Shown: piece by piece, positions 31,630 to 42,011 of the stretch
How positions within the stretch are numbered: position 1 is the stretch's first letter
How the letters are laid out: the number at the start of each line of letters is the position of its first letter
Origin: Kitasatospora mediocidica KCTC 9733
Lineage (GTDB): Bacteria > Actinomycetota > Actinomycetes > Streptomycetales > Streptomycetaceae
Reading direction: 5' to 3'
Assembly (NCBI RefSeq): GCF_000744225.1
Contig: NZ_JQLN01000005.1
Coordinates: 248,001-312,000 of the forward strand
Length of the DNA stretch: 64,000 bases
Translations under genes and position numbers: made by a program
Notes under the pieces: generated by a model
What the model saw: only the letters and a program-made list of their open reading frames with translations
Databases searched by the model: none
Told to the model about the DNA's origin: nothing

Positions 31630-32664
31630 TCAGGCCTCGGTGTTCTCCGGGAAGTGGCAGGCCGACTGGTGGCCCGGGCGCAGCTCCAGGAGCGGCGGCT
31701 CCTGGGAGGCGCAGATGTCCTGGGCCTTCCAGCAGCGGGTGCGGAACCGGCAGCCGCTCGGCGGGTTGATCGGCGAGGGCACGTCGCCGGTGAGCAGGAT
31801 GCGCTCGCGGCGCTCCTTGCGGCGCGGGTCGGGCACCGGGACGGCGGACATCAGCGCGACCGTGTACGGGTGGGTGGGCGCCGCGTAGAGCGAGTCCCGG
31901 TCGGCGATCTCGACGATCTTGCCGAGGTACATCACGGCGACCCGGTCCGAGACGTGCCGCACCACCGAGAGGTCGTGCGCGATGATCAGGTAGGTGAGGC
32001 CGAGCTCCTTCTGCAGGTCGTCGAGGAGGTTCACGACCTGCGCCTGGATCGAGACGTCCAGCGCGGAGACCGGCTCGTCCGCCACGATCATCTTCGGGCG
32101 CAGCGCCAGGGCCCGGGCGATGCCGATGCGCTGGCGCTGGCCGCCGGAGAACTCGTGCGGGTAGCGGTTGTAGTGCTCGGGGCTGAGCCCGCACAGCTCC
32201 AGCAGCTCCTGGACGGCCTTCTTGACGCCGCCCTCGGTGGCCACCTTCTGCAACCGGAACGGCGCTCCGACGATGGTGCCCACGGTGTGCCGGGGGTTCA
32301 GCGAGGAGTACGGGTCCTGGAAGATGATCTGGATGTCCTTGCGCAGCGGCCGCATCCGGCCGGTGCTCAGGTGGGTGATGTCGGTTCCCTCGAACTCGAC
32401 CTTCCCGCCCGTGGGTTCGTCCAGCCGGGTGACGAGGCGGCCCATCGTGGACTTGCCGCAGCCGGACTCGCCGACCACACCCAGGGTCTCGCCGGGCATC
32501 ACCGAGAAGGAGATCCCGTCCACCGCGCGCACCGCGCCGGACTGGCGGCGCAGGACGCCCTTGGTGATCGGGAAGTGCCGCTGCAGATCGGTGACCCGCA
32601 GCAGCGGCTCGCGGTCCTGGGAGGGTGCGGGTGCGGGAACGGCCGTGGCCTGAGTGTCCGTCAT
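31630..32664 (-). CDS. Oligopeptide ABC importer ATPase (DppF/OppF type)
   Basis: This 344-aa nucleotide-binding subunit powers peptide uptake. The Walker A motif is GESGCGKSTMG near residue 64, the Q-loop region IIFQDPYSSLNP, the signature SGGQRQRIGIARAL, Walker B MIVADEPVSALD and the switch His in IIAHDLSVVRHV. The C-terminal oligopeptide/dipeptide-type extension (PINPPSGCRFRTRCWKAQDI) contains the cysteines often seen in this family, four of which bind an Fe-S cluster in some members. The ATG has AAGG upstream. It is the last gene of the five-gene importer and would pair with the DppD-type ATPase just upstream. Confidence 0.93.
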   Translation of the reverse strand: MTDTQATAVPAPAPSQDREPLLRVTDLQRHFPITKGVLRRQSGAVRAVDGISFSVMPGETLGVVGESGCGKSTMGRLVTRLDEPTGGKVEFEGTDITHLSTGRMRPLRKDIQIIFQDPYSSLNPRHTVGTIVGAPFRLQKVATEGGVKKAVQELLELCGLSPEHYNRYPHEFSGGQRQRIGIARALALRPKMIVADEPVSALDVSIQAQVVNLLDDLQKELGLTYLIIAHDLSVVRHVSDRVAVMYLGKIVEIADRDSLYAAPTHPYTVALMSAVPVPDPRRKERRERILLTGDVPSPINPPSGCRFRTRCWKAQDICASQEPPLLELRPGHQSACHFPENTEA

Positions 32665-32701
32665 GATGCCTTGCCCTTAGGGAAGTTCGTGGCCACGGTG
32701 T

Positions 32702-33762
32702 TCACAGCCGGGGCGCGATCTCGTCGGCGAAGATCCGGTGTCGGTCGGCCGTCGGCAGGTGGCACGCGGCGTGGTGCCCGGGTCCGGCCTCGGTCAGCAC
32801 CGGCAGCTCGGAGACGGACCGACCACCGGTCAGCTCGGCGTACGGGCAGCGCGGGTGGAAGGCGCAGCCGCTGGGCACGTTGATCAGGCTGGGCGGCGTC
32901 CCGCGGACCGGGACCAGGCGCTCCTGGAGATCCCGGTCCAGGCGCGGCATCGAGCCCAGCAGGCCCCAGGTGTACGGGTGTTCGGGGGCGTCGAAGAGCG
33001 TGGTGGCCGGGCCTCGCTCGATGCACTTGCCGCCGTACATCACCAGGATGTCGTCGGCCAACTCGGCCACCACGCCCAGGTCGTGGGTGATGATGATGAC
33101 CGCCGAGCCGAACTCCTGCTGGAGGTCCCGGATCAGGTCCAGGATCTGGGCCTGCACGGTGACGTCGAGCGCAGTGGTCGGCTCGTCGGCGATCAGCAGC
33201 GAGGGGTCGTTGACCAGCGCCATCGCGATCATCGCGCGCTGGCGCATGCCGCCGCTGAACTGGTGCGGGTAGTCGTCCACCCGGCGGTCCGGCTGCGGGA
33301 TGCCGACCCGGTCGAGCATCTCGACGGCCCGGACCTTCGCCTCCTTCTTCGAGGCGGCCGGGTGGTGCACCCGGTACGCCTCGACGATCTGCTGGCCGAC
33401 CGTGTAGTACGGGTGCATGGCGGTCAGCGGGTCCTGGAAGATCATCGCCATCTTGCGGCCGCGCAGCTGGCGCACCCGGTCGGCCGACGCGCCGACCAAC
33501 TCCTCGCCCTCCAGCCAGATCTCGCCGCTGATCCTGGCCCGCTTACTGCGGTGCAGGCCCATGATGCCCAGCGAGGTGACGGACTTGCCGGAGCCGGACT
33601 CCCCCACGATGCCCAGGGTCTTGCCCGGCGCCAGGTCGAAGCTGACCCCGTCCACCGAACGCACCAGGCCGTCGTCGGTGTCGAAGTGGATGCGCAGGTC
33701 GCGCACCGACAGGAAGGCCTCGGCGGCCGGCCCGCTCTGCTCCGGGATCAGTTTCTGGTCGG

Positions 33763-33766
<4 letters not shown>
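32702..33766 (-). CDS. Oligopeptide ABC importer ATPase (DppD/OppD type)
   Basis: This is a 354-aa nucleotide-binding subunit. Walker A is [14 protein letters not shown] near residue 55, the Q-loop [12 protein letters not shown], the signature [14 protein letters not shown], Walker [13 protein letters not shown] and the switch His [12 protein letters not shown]. The C-terminal extension includes [16 protein letters not shown]. Its GTG start overlaps the stop of the permease gene as GTGA, indicating coupled translation. It should form a heterodimer with the DppF-type ATPase 37 bases downstream. Confidence 0.93.
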
Positions 33767-34773
<1,007 letters not shown>

Positions 34774-34796
34774 AGTTGTACGGCTCTGGTGCCCCG

Positions 34797-34835
34797 CCCG
34801 GTCCGGGGTGTCCGTGCTGGACACCCCGGACCGGG
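34797..34835 (-). terminator. Intra-operon hairpin after the peptide-binding protein gene
   Basis: A 17-bp perfect stem (34797-34813 with 34819-34835) and a five-base loop lie between the binding-protein stop (34883) and the next permease start (34773) on the transcribed strand. Partial termination or RNA stabilisation here would give more binding protein than downstream subunits, a common arrangement for ABC importers. Confidence 0.8.
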
Positions 34836-34882
34836 CCGACGCCGCTGCCTTCACCTGCCTTCAGTGGTGTGGAGCCAGGCTC

Positions 34883-36649
34883 TTACTTGTTGGTACCGAT
34901 GTTGAGGTAGTCGTACTCGCCCGACCAGGCCGCCGAGGACTGCAGGTTCGTGGCGCTGCTGGAGCGGTACAGGAAGACCTTGTAGTCGGTGAGCGGCACG
35001 TAGGCCGCGTCCGCCATGGTCTGCTTGTCGATCTGCTGGTAGTCCTTCTCACGGGCGGCGGGGTCGGTGTTGGTCGCCGCGTCGTCGATCAGGCTGTTGA
35101 TGGCCGGGTCGTTGAGCTGGGCCAGGTTGCTGTTGCCGGAGTCCTTGATGGCCCGGCCGTCGACGATCTGCTGGAGGAAGCCGTAGCCGGTCGGCCAGTC
35201 GGCGCCCCACTGCATCATGATCAGGCCCACGTTGTTGCTGTTGTCGAACTTCGGCACACCCGCGTAGTCCGAGAAGTACTTGCCCTGCGGGTACTGCTGG
35301 ATGTCGAGCTCGATGCCGACCTTCTTCAGCGCCGCCTGGATCGAGGTCGCCGCGGCCACCTCGGTGTCGCGCTCGCTGCGCGCCAGGATGGTGGTCTTGA
35401 AGCCGTTCGGCTGGTTGCACTTGGCGAGCTCGGCCTTGGCCTGCGCCACGTCGCCGCCGTTGTTGGTCGACGGGTAGAGGTTGAACGCCTGCTGGCCGGG
35501 GATGTCCGGGGGCAGCACGGTGTTGGCGATCTCACCGCGGATCGGGCCGCCCTCGGCGGTCTGCACCGAGACCTTGTCGACCGCGTACTCGACGGCCTTG
35601 CGGCAGTCGACGTTGTCCAGCGGGGCGACCTTGGTGTTCAGCGCGAGGTAGACCAGCCGGCCGCCGTACTGGTTGTCGGTCTGGGCCTTCAGCTTCGGGT
35701 CCAGCAGCAGCTTGGCCTGGGTCTGCGGGTCGACGCCGCCGCCGCCGAGGTCGACCTGGGCATTGCCGGCCAGCAGGTCGTTGTCGACGGTGGCCTGGTC
35801 GATGTTCAGCTTGACCACGATCTTGTCCGCGAGCTGCTTGCGGATCGGGTCGGTCGACGGGTCCCAGTTCGGGTTCGGGACGAGGGTCGCGCCCTTGCCG
35901 TCCTGGTACGACTGGAACATGTAGGACCCGGTGGACATCACGTGGTTGACGTACGTGGCGCCGGTGTCCTTGGCCTGCGGCACCGGGACCGTCTGCGGGG
36001 AGCTGACCATGTAGTCGAAGTCCGCGAACGGGTGCTTGAGGTGGAACGAGACCGTGAGGTCGTCCGGGGTCTGGATCGAGTCCAGGCCACCGGTCTTGTC
36101 CTTGTACGGGCCCTGGTACGGCGTGGCGTTGTCGACCAGCAGCTCGTTGAAGTACGTCGGACCGTTGGAGTTCACGTCGGGCGCGAAGTTGCTGCGCTCC
36201 ACCGCGTACTTGACGTCCTTGGAGGTGACCGGGGTGCCGTCCTCGTACTTCAGGCCGGCCCGCAGGTGGTACGTCCAGGTGAGGCCGTCGGCGCTGACCT
36301 GGCCGGGCGCGGACGCGAGGTCCGGGACCAGCTTGTTGCCGGCCTGGCCGGAGCCGGGCGCGAAGGTCATCAGCGGACGTCCGTACAACCGGGAGAAGTT
36401 GTACATGTAGACGTAGTACGTGTTGCCCGGGTCGAAGGAGTCCGGCGTGCCCTTCATCTCATAGGTGACCGTCCCGCCCTTCTTGTCCGAGGCGTTGACG
36501 ATCCCCTTGGTGGCCGCGTCGACGCCCGAGGCACTGCTGCCGCCGGAGCCGTTGCCGCCCGCGCTCTTGGTGCTGCTGTTGCAGCCGCTCACCACCAGAA
36601 CGGTGGTGGCAGCCACCGCCGCCAGGGCGAGGGTACGAGATCTGCGCAT
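34883..36649 (-). CDS. Peptide-binding lipoprotein of an ABC importer (SBP family 5)
   Basis: This is a 588-aa extracytoplasmic solute-binding lipoprotein. The signal peptide MRRSRTLALAAVAATTVLVV ends in the lipobox VSGC (Cys 23), followed by a Ser/Gly-rich linker. The mature part fits the DppA/OppA family: GGTVTYEMKGTPDSFDPGNT near the start, GLTWTYHLRAGLKYEDGTPV, and DCRKAVEYAVDKVSV in the second lobe. It should be tethered to the outer face of the membrane and deliver peptides to the two permeases. The ATG is 12 bases from AAGGGG. It lies between the two permease genes and is followed by a strong hairpin. Substrate peptides are unknown. From memory a related cluster occurs at this position in S. 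coelicolor, separate from bldK. Confidence 0.93.
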   Translation of the reverse strand: MRRSRTLALAAVAATTVLVVSGCNSSTKSAGGNGSGGSSASGVDAATKGIVNASDKKGGTVTYEMKGTPDSFDPGNTYYVYMYNFSRLYGRPLMTFAPGSGQAGNKLVPDLASAPGQVSADGLTWTYHLRAGLKYEDGTPVTSKDVKYAVERSNFAPDVNSNGPTYFNELLVDNATPYQGPYKDKTGGLDSIQTPDDLTVSFHLKHPFADFDYMVSSPQTVPVPQAKDTGATYVNHVMSTGSYMFQSYQDGKGATLVPNPNWDPSTDPIRKQLADKIVVKLNIDQATVDNDLLAGNAQVDLGGGGVDPQTQAKLLLDPKLKAQTDNQYGGRLVYLALNTKVAPLDNVDCRKAVEYAVDKVSVQTAEGGPIRGEIANTVLPPDIPGQQAFNLYPSTNNGGDVAQAKAELAKCNQPNGFKTTILARSERDTEVAAATSIQAALKKVGIELDIQQYPQGKYFSDYAGVPKFDNSNNVGLIMMQWGADWPTGYGFLQQIVDGRAIKDSGNSNLAQLNDPAINSLIDDAATNTDPAAREKDYQQIDKQTMADAAYVPLTDYKVFLYRSSSATNLQSSAAWSGEYDYLNIGTNK

Positions 36650-36728
36650 TGCTTGGATCAACCCCTTGAGGGTGTGGTGGGTCGTGGAGGGCTGAACTGG
36701 TCCTGACCGGAACCGTTCTGAACTCGGG

Positions 36729-37727
36729 TCAGTTGCTGCGCGGATCGAGCGCGTCGCGCAGTCCGTCGCCGAGCAGGTTGAAGGCCAGCACGGTGACGAA
36801 GATCGCCAGACCGGGGACCACCATGTACTCGGGGTCCACCTGGTAGTACTTGATCGCGTCGTTGAGCATCCCGCCCCAGGAGGCCTGCGGCGGCTGGATG
36901 CCGACACCGAGGAAGCTGAGACCGGCCTCGAAGAGGATGTTGGTCGGGATCAGCAGCGTCGAGTAGACGAGGATCGGTCCGACCAGGTTCGGCAGCAGTT
37001 CCTTGAAGAGGATGAACGGGCCGCGGGCACCGAGGCTGCGGGCCGCGTCGACGAACTCCCGCTCACGCAGTGAGAGCGTCTGGCCGCGCACGATGCGGCC
37101 CATGTAGGGCCAGTTGAAGAAGCCGATCACGAAGATCAGCACGGTCAGGTGCAGCGGCAGGCCGTGCAGACCGAAGGCGCCGCCCTGCAGCGAGGCCGAG
37201 ATCGAGATCGCGAAGAGCAGCAGCGGGAAGGCCAGGAAGGTGTCCATCACCCGGCTGATCACCGCGTCCACCCAGCCGCCGTAGTAGCCGGCGACGACGC
37301 CGAGCACGGTGCCGATGGTGTTGGACAGCACCGTCGCCCCGAAGGCCACCAGCAGCGAGACCCAGGAGCCCTCGATGATCCGGGAGAGCAGGTCGCGGCC
37401 CTGCAGCGGGTCGACGCCCAGCAGGTGGCTGCCGCTCATGCCACCGAACGAACCCGTCGGCAGGCCGCCGAGGTCGGCGTCCAGCAGGTCCTGGTGCAGC
37501 GCGTCGGGGCTGAGTCCGAACCAGGACTCGATCGGCTTGGCCAGCACGGCCAGCAGGATCAGCAGGATCACCACGATGCCGCCGGCGACGGCGGCCTTGT
37601 CACGCTTGAAGCGCGTCCAGGCGATCCGGCCGAGGGAACGGCCCTCGATCCGCGGGGCGGGAACCCCGGGCGCCTGCGCGCCGGGCTCGTCCGCTGCGGC
37701 AGCGGTGGTCTCGATGGGTGTGGTCAT
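36729..37727 (-). CDS. Oligopeptide ABC importer permease (DppC/OppC type)
   Basis: This is a 332-aa permease. A Pro/Ala-rich cytosolic head of about 45 residues is followed by the OppC N-terminal helix (AVAGGIVVILLILLAVLAKP) and a periplasmic region with GSHLLGVDPLQGRDLLSRII. Five further helices follow, with the EAA loop EREFVDAARSLGARGPFILF near residue 225. The C-terminus LGDGLRDALDPRSN is typical. The start at 37727 (MTTPIETT) has only a distant AGGGG; the frame extends to 37784. It is the first gene of the importer operon, ahead of the binding protein, which is an unusual order. The operon promoter should lie in 37728-38014, where I see no gene. Confidence 0.9.
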   Translation of the reverse strand: MTTPIETTAAAADEPGAQAPGVPAPRIEGRSLGRIAWTRFKRDKAAVAGGIVVILLILLAVLAKPIESWFGLSPDALHQDLLDADLGGLPTGSFGGMSGSHLLGVDPLQGRDLLSRIIEGSWVSLLVAFGATVLSNTIGTVLGVVAGYYGGWVDAVISRVMDTFLAFPLLLFAISISASLQGGAFGLHGLPLHLTVLIFVIGFFNWPYMGRIVRGQTLSLREREFVDAARSLGARGPFILFKELLPNLVGPILVYSTLLIPTNILFEAGLSFLGVGIQPPQASWGGMLNDAIKYYQVDPEYMVVPGLAIFVTVLAFNLLGDGLRDALDPRSN

Positions 37728-38014
37728 GGGCAGTCCGGATCCCCTCGCCGACGGTCGTCGGCCCATGGCGTCCCGGGGGCACACGGATACAGGTCCTGGT
37801 CAGGGCCTGTGCTGCGCGCCGTTCGGGTTGCTCGGCTGGTGCGGTGCGCAGAACTCTTCACGTAGCGCGCAGCGTTGCGCCAGCCCTGCCGGTCGAAGGA
37901 TGCCCAACTGTGATCTATTCGTATTCATGATCGGTAAACCTGAATGCCACCGTCCACCTGGGCTTCTGGACACCAGAGCCTGACAGGGGAAGGGAGTTGA
38001 CCGAACGTCGAGCC

Positions 38015-38929
38015 TCAGCGGCCGGAATATCCAGGCCACGGCTGTTGCGGCCAGCCCTGGCCGGTCGCCGGCGGAGTGCCCTGGGTCGGCATCGGGTAGC
38101 CGTAGGACGGCTGCTGCGGCGGGTAGGCGACCGGGTACGGCGTCGCCGCGGGGTACGGTGCGGGGGTCGCCTCGCGGTGGTAGAACGGCCGGGCGTGCGC
38201 CCGCATCCAGAGCGCCACCGGGTCGTACTCGTCACTCATCGCCACGGTGGAGACGGCGAGCCCGGGCGGCGCCTGGGCGATCGCCCGCTGCATCAGGGCG
38301 CGCACCGCCTCCACGGACGGCGGCGAGGTGTCGTAGAGCTCCAGGCCGATGGCCAGGTACGGTTCGTCGACCACCGGCCGCACCCAGGCGCGCCGCAGCG
38401 ACTTCACCGGCCGTACCGAGGGTGCCTGCTGTTCGAGTACGGAGTAGAACTGCGCGGCCTGCACCTGGGGTTCGCTCAGCTGCAGCGGCCCGGCCGGCAG
38501 CCGGTCCAGCCCGGACGCGACCCGGCGCAGGTCGGCCCACGGGATGCCGACGCCGCCGCCTGGGGCGTGCGGGTTCAGCCACAGACCCCAGCGGGTGCGG
38601 TAGAGCGCGGCGGCGATCTCCCGCCCGGTGATCAGCTCGTGGGCGCGCGACCAGCCGCTGGCGGCCAGCTGCTCCGGGGAGGTCACGGCGGGGGCGTAGC
38701 CGAGCCCGCCGATGTCCATGTTGCCGTACTGGGCGTCCGGGCTGCCGGGCTGGCCATGCCAGAGCAGCATCCAGACCTGCCCCTCGGCCAGCGCGCCGAG
38801 CAGCGCCTCGTACGCGTCGTAGCGTTCGGGAGCGACCTCACGCAGGGCACGCTCCAGCACGCCCGGATCAGCGCCGGGGCGCTGGCCGGCTGCCGGGCCC
38901 CACGGCCCCGGGGCACCGCCTGCGTTCAC
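38015..38929 (-). CDS. SseB-like protein (first of a tandem pair)
   Basis: This is a 304-aa protein with an SseB N-terminal type domain (LERALREVAPERYDAYEALL, then VWMLLWHGQPG and MDIGGLGYAPAVTSPEQLAA) and an SseB C-terminal type domain (VRPVVDEPYLAIGLELYD, YDPVALWMRAHARPFYHR). A Pro/Tyr/Gln-rich low-complexity tail of about 45 residues ends PWPGYSGR. E. coli SseB was named for enhanced serine sensitivity; its mechanism is unclear. The GTG at 38929 is supported by GGAGG six bases upstream, unlike the longer frame to 39001. It is the second of two paralogs next to the glycine/serine operon, a suggestive but unproven link. Confidence 0.78.
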   Translation of the reverse strand: MNAGGAPGPWGPAAGQRPGADPGVLERALREVAPERYDAYEALLGALAEGQVWMLLWHGQPGSPDAQYGNMDIGGLGYAPAVTSPEQLAASGWSRAHELITGREIAAALYRTRWGLWLNPHAPGGGVGIPWADLRRVASGLDRLPAGPLQLSEPQVQAAQFYSVLEQQAPSVRPVKSLRRAWVRPVVDEPYLAIGLELYDTSPPSVEAVRALMQRAIAQAPPGLAVSTVAMSDEYDPVALWMRAHARPFYHREATPAPYPAATPYPVAYPPQQPSYGYPMPTQGTPPATGQGWPQQPWPGYSGR

Positions 38930-39059
38930 GTCGTGCCTCCGTCGTCGTCCTGCCAGTGCTGCCGCTGCCGGCCCGGCTCGCGGCCAGGATGTCGGCAGCA
39001 CCCTACGGGGCTTCTACGACAACCGTCATGCCGACATCCCCCGGGCGTGCCTTCAGGTC

Positions 39060-39887
39060 TCAGATCCGTGCGTAGAACGGCTGGACCCGGCTCAGCATCC
39101 AGTCCACCACCGGGTCGGCCGCCAGGTCCAGCAGCACGATGTGCACGCCCCACGGCAGCGGCGCGACGCCCAGCGCGCGGCCGAGCGCGGCGTTGGCGTC
39201 GGCCGGTTCGGCCGGCTGCTGCGGATCGAGCTGGACGCCCACGAACAGCACCGGCGGCTCGCCCTCCACCGAGGCGAGCGCGCGCCGTGCGGTCAGTACC
39301 CCCGGCAGTGCGGCGAGTTCCGCGCAGACCGCGGTGAGGAAGGCCATCGGCTCCTCGTGCGGCTCCAGCAGCCGAAGCGCAACCCGGGCGCCGCCCGCGG
39401 TACCCGCGCCCCCCTCGTGGCTCCCCTGCGCGCCCGCCCAGCGGTCCTGCTGCGGGCCGCGGCGCACCTCGCCGACGCCCTCCGGCGGCACCGGGATGCC
39501 GACCGGCGCCCCGGGGTTGACCGCGATGCCGATGCCCAGCGGCAGTCCGCGGGCGAACTCCCAGGCCGGCGCGACCGCGCAGGCCAGCCCGCCGCCGTGC
39601 TGCAGGAACTGCTCCTGGGAGGAGAAGACCGGTACGTAGGGCGCGCCCGCCAGGTCGATGGTCGGCAGGTCGAGCGCCTGCCCGCGCGGGTCGCCGCCGG
39701 CGGGCAGCGGGATCCAGACATGGCTGCGGGCCAGCACCTCGACCACCCGCGGCGTCGCGCCCGGGTCACCGATCGCGGCGGTGAGCACCTGCTCCAGCTC
39801 GTTGGCGGGCCAACCGCCGCCGTCCGGCGCCTGCCCGGGCTGCGCCCACGCCTGCGCCCCCGGTGCACCCTCTGTGGGGAATCCCAT
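39060..39887 (-). CDS. SseB-like protein (second of a tandem pair)
   Basis: This is a 275-aa paralog of its neighbour. It has the SseB-type segments NELEQVLTAAIGDPGATPRV, HVWIPLPAGGD, APYVPVFSSQEQFLQHG, and a C-terminal domain ending DPVVDWMLSRVQPFYARI. A Gly-rich insert (residues about 160-185) separates the halves. I chose the ATG at 39887 (MGFPTEG) with GGAG close upstream; the frame extends to 39938. It is divergent from the glycine riboswitch-gcvT operon across about 175 bases and lies 130 bases upstream of the other SseB-like gene, so both are probably one transcript. Function unknown. Confidence 0.76.
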   Translation of the reverse strand: MGFPTEGAPGAQAWAQPGQAPDGGGWPANELEQVLTAAIGDPGATPRVVEVLARSHVWIPLPAGGDPRGQALDLPTIDLAGAPYVPVFSSQEQFLQHGGGLACAVAPAWEFARGLPLGIGIAVNPGAPVGIPVPPEGVGEVRRGPQQDRWAGAQGSHEGGAGTAGGARVALRLLEPHEEPMAFLTAVCAELAALPGVLTARRALASVEGEPPVLFVGVQLDPQQPAEPADANAALGRALGVAPLPWGVHIVLLDLAADPVVDWMLSRVQPFYARI

Positions 39888-40061
39888 CGCTCCGCCCGCC
39901 CGTCTCCCGCGCGGCTCACGATCGATCGCGCGGGCCACAGCCTACCGAGGAACGCCCAAGGAGCCCCCTCGTCCGCTGCCCCCTCTCCCATACGGCCGAC
40001 GGGCATGCCATGATGAGCGCGTCCGCACGCAGGACATCCGAACTTCATACTGGCCGCTCGA

Positions 40062-40278
40062 ACCCGCGCGGGAGAGCCCGGAATGCCGTCACGGCACGAC
40101 CGGCGCCGAAGGAGCAAGTCCTCCCCGGAATCTCTCAGGCACCCCTACCGCGTGGGCGAGGCACATCTGGAAAGTGGACACGGCCGCGCCGTGCGCCCAC
40201 CCACGGTGCAAGCCACGTCATCCTGGTCCCAGGACAGGTGTGTGGTGAAGCTCTCAGGTTTGACGACAGATGGGGAGA
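40062..40278 (+). promoter_or_regulatory. Glycine riboswitch (two-aptamer type) ahead of gcvT
   Basis: The leader carries the conserved glycine-riboswitch blocks. The first aptamer has CGGGAGAG (40069), GCCGAAGGAGCAA, then CCGGAATCTCTCAGGCA. A second set follows with TCTGGAAAG, GGTGCAAGCC, GTGAAGCTCTCAGGTTTGA and GACAGATGGGGAG. This matches the tandem architecture known from actinobacterial gcvT leaders. Glycine binding normally turns such operons on, so high glycine would induce its own breakdown. The boundaries are approximate, and the expression platform before the gcvT start at 40354 was not resolved. Confidence 0.9.
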
Positions 40279-40353
40279 ACGCGCCCCCGCATGTCCGCAC
40301 ACAGGTCCCGCCCGTGTGTGCTGTCCCTGAGTGCCAAGCCCTAGGAGCCCCCG

Positions 40354-41475
40354 GTGTCCTCCCCTCGTCTGACCGCGCTCGACGCGCTGCACCGCGCCCT
40401 CGGCGCGACCATGACCGACTTCGCCGGCTGGGACATGCCGCTGCGCTATGGCAGCGAGCGCGAGGAGCACCTCGCGGTCCGCACCAAGGCGGGCCTCTTC
40501 GACCTCTCCCACATGGGCGAGATCACCGTCAGCGGCCCGCAGGCCGGCGAGATGCTGGACCACGCGCTGGTCGGCTTCGTCTCGGCGCTCGGCGTGCTGC
40601 GCGCCCGCTACACCATGATCTGCCGTGAGGACGGCGGCATCCTGGACGACCTGATCGTCTACCGGCTCGCCGAGTCCGAGTTCATGGTGGTCGCCAACGC
40701 CTCCAACGCCCAGCTGGTGCTGGACGAACTGACCGCCCGCGCGGCCGGCTTCGACGCCGAGGTCCGCGACGACCGGGACGCCTACGCGCTGATCGCCGTC
40801 CAGGGCCCGGAGGCGAACGGCATCCTCGGCTCGCTCACCGACGCCGACCTGGCGGGCCTCAAGTACTACGCGATCCTGCCCGCCACGGTGGCCGGCAAGG
40901 ACGTGCTGCTGGCCCGCACCGGCTACACCGGCGAGGACGGCTTCGAGATCTTCTCCGCCCCGGCCGTCGCCGAGCACCTGTGGCAGGCGCTGACCGAGGC
41001 CGGCGCCGACCGCGGCCTGGTCCCGTGCGGTCTCTCCTGCCGCGACACGCTGCGCCTGGAGGCCGGCATGCCGCTGTACGGGCACGAGCTGAGCACCGAC
41101 CTCACCCCGTTCGACGCGGGCCTGGGCCGGGTGGTGCGCTTCGACAAGACCACCAACGACGGCGCTTTCGTCGGCCGCAAGGCGCTGGAGGCCGCGGCCG
41201 CCAATGCCGAGACCAACCCGCCGCGGGTCCTGGTCGGCCTGGTCTCCGAGGGCAAGCGCGTCCCGCGCGCCGAGTACGCGGTGGTCTCCGCCGACGGCAC
41301 CCCGATCGGCCGGATCACCTCCGGCGCCCCCTCCCCGACGCTGGGCAAGCCGATCGCCATCGCGTACGTGGACGCCGCGCACGCCGCGCCGGGCACGGCC
41401 GTCGCGGTGGACGTCCGCGGCAAGCACGAGCCGGTCGAGGTCGTCGCGCTGCCGTTCTACAAGCGCGCCCGCTGA
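40354..41475 (+). CDS. gcvT: Glycine cleavage system T protein (aminomethyltransferase)
   Basis: GcvT (373 aa) takes the aminomethyl group from lipoyl-GcvH, releases ammonia and makes 5,10-methylene-tetrahydrofolate. Family features are the opening [20 protein letters not shown], the folate/active-site region [14 protein letters not shown] [27 protein letters not shown] and [18 protein letters not shown]. The GTG at 40354 has AGGAG six bases upstream. It is the first gene of gcvT-gcvH-glyA-sdaA, about 75 bases after the riboswitch. gcvP and the dihydrolipoamide dehydrogenase are not in the window. Confidence 0.96.
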   Translation: MSSPRLTALDALHRALGATMTDFAGWDMPLRYGSEREEHLAVRTKAGLFDLSHMGEITVSGPQAGEMLDHALVGFVSALGVLRARYTMICREDGGILDDLIVYRLAESEFMVVANASNAQLVLDELTARAAGFDAEVRDDRDAYALIAVQGPEANGILGSLTDADLAGLKYYAILPATVAGKDVLLARTGYTGEDGFEIFSAPAVAEHLWQALTEAGADRGLVPCGLSCRDTLRLEAGMPLYGHELSTDLTPFDAGLGRVVRFDKTTNDGAFVGRKALEAAAANAETNPPRVLVGLVSEGKRVPRAEYAVVSADGTPIGRITSGAPSPTLGKPIAIAYVDAAHAAPGTAVAVDVRGKHEPVEVVALPFYKRAR

Positions 41476-41551
41476 GCTGCCCCTCCCCCCGCGCGGTCCG
41501 CTCGGCGGACGGCTTCGCCCCACCCACTTCCCATCCTGGAGAATGAGCACC

Positions 41552-41929
41552 ATGAGCAACCCGCAGCACCTGCAGTACAGCGAAGACCACGAGTGGCTGA
41601 CGGCCGCCGAGGACGGCGTGTCCACCATCGGCATCACCGCCCACGCGGCGAACGCCCTCGGGGACATCGTCTACGTGCAGCTGCCCGAGGTCGGTGACAC
41701 CGTGACCGCCGGTGAGACCTGCGGCGAGCTGGAGTCGACCAAGTCGGTCAGCGACCTGTTCTCCCCCGCCAGCGGCGAGGTCGTCGAGGTGAACTCGGAC
41801 GTGGTCGACGACCCGGCCAAGGTCAACGCCGAGCCCTTCGACGGTGCCTGGCTCTTCAAGGTCAAGCTCTCCGAGGAGCCGGCCGGTCTGATGAGCGCGG
41901 ACGAGTACACCAAGCTGACCAACGGCTGA
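41552..41929 (+). CDS. gcvH: Glycine cleavage system H protein (lipoyl carrier)
   Basis: GcvH (125 aa) shuttles the aminomethyl intermediate on a lipoyl arm between the P, T and L proteins. The lipoylated lysine is in [15 protein letters not shown], about residue 64. The lipoyl domain opens with [20 protein letters not shown] and ends [12 protein letters not shown]. Two in-frame ATGs lie close together (41543 and 41552). I prefer 41552 ([15 protein letters not shown]), which matches the usual family start and lies 11 bases from GGAG. It follows gcvT by 76 bases containing a small hairpin. Confidence 0.95.
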   Translation: MSNPQHLQYSEDHEWLTAAEDGVSTIGITAHAANALGDIVYVQLPEVGDTVTAGETCGELESTKSVSDLFSPASGEVVEVNSDVVDDPAKVNAEPFDGAWLFKVKLSEEPAGLMSADEYTKLTNG

Positions 41930-42011
41930 GACTCCTGACGGGGCGGTCGCAGCGCGGCGGTCGCCCCCACCATCGGCCCCTTCAGGCACTCCCCCAAGGG
42001 AAGACCACACC

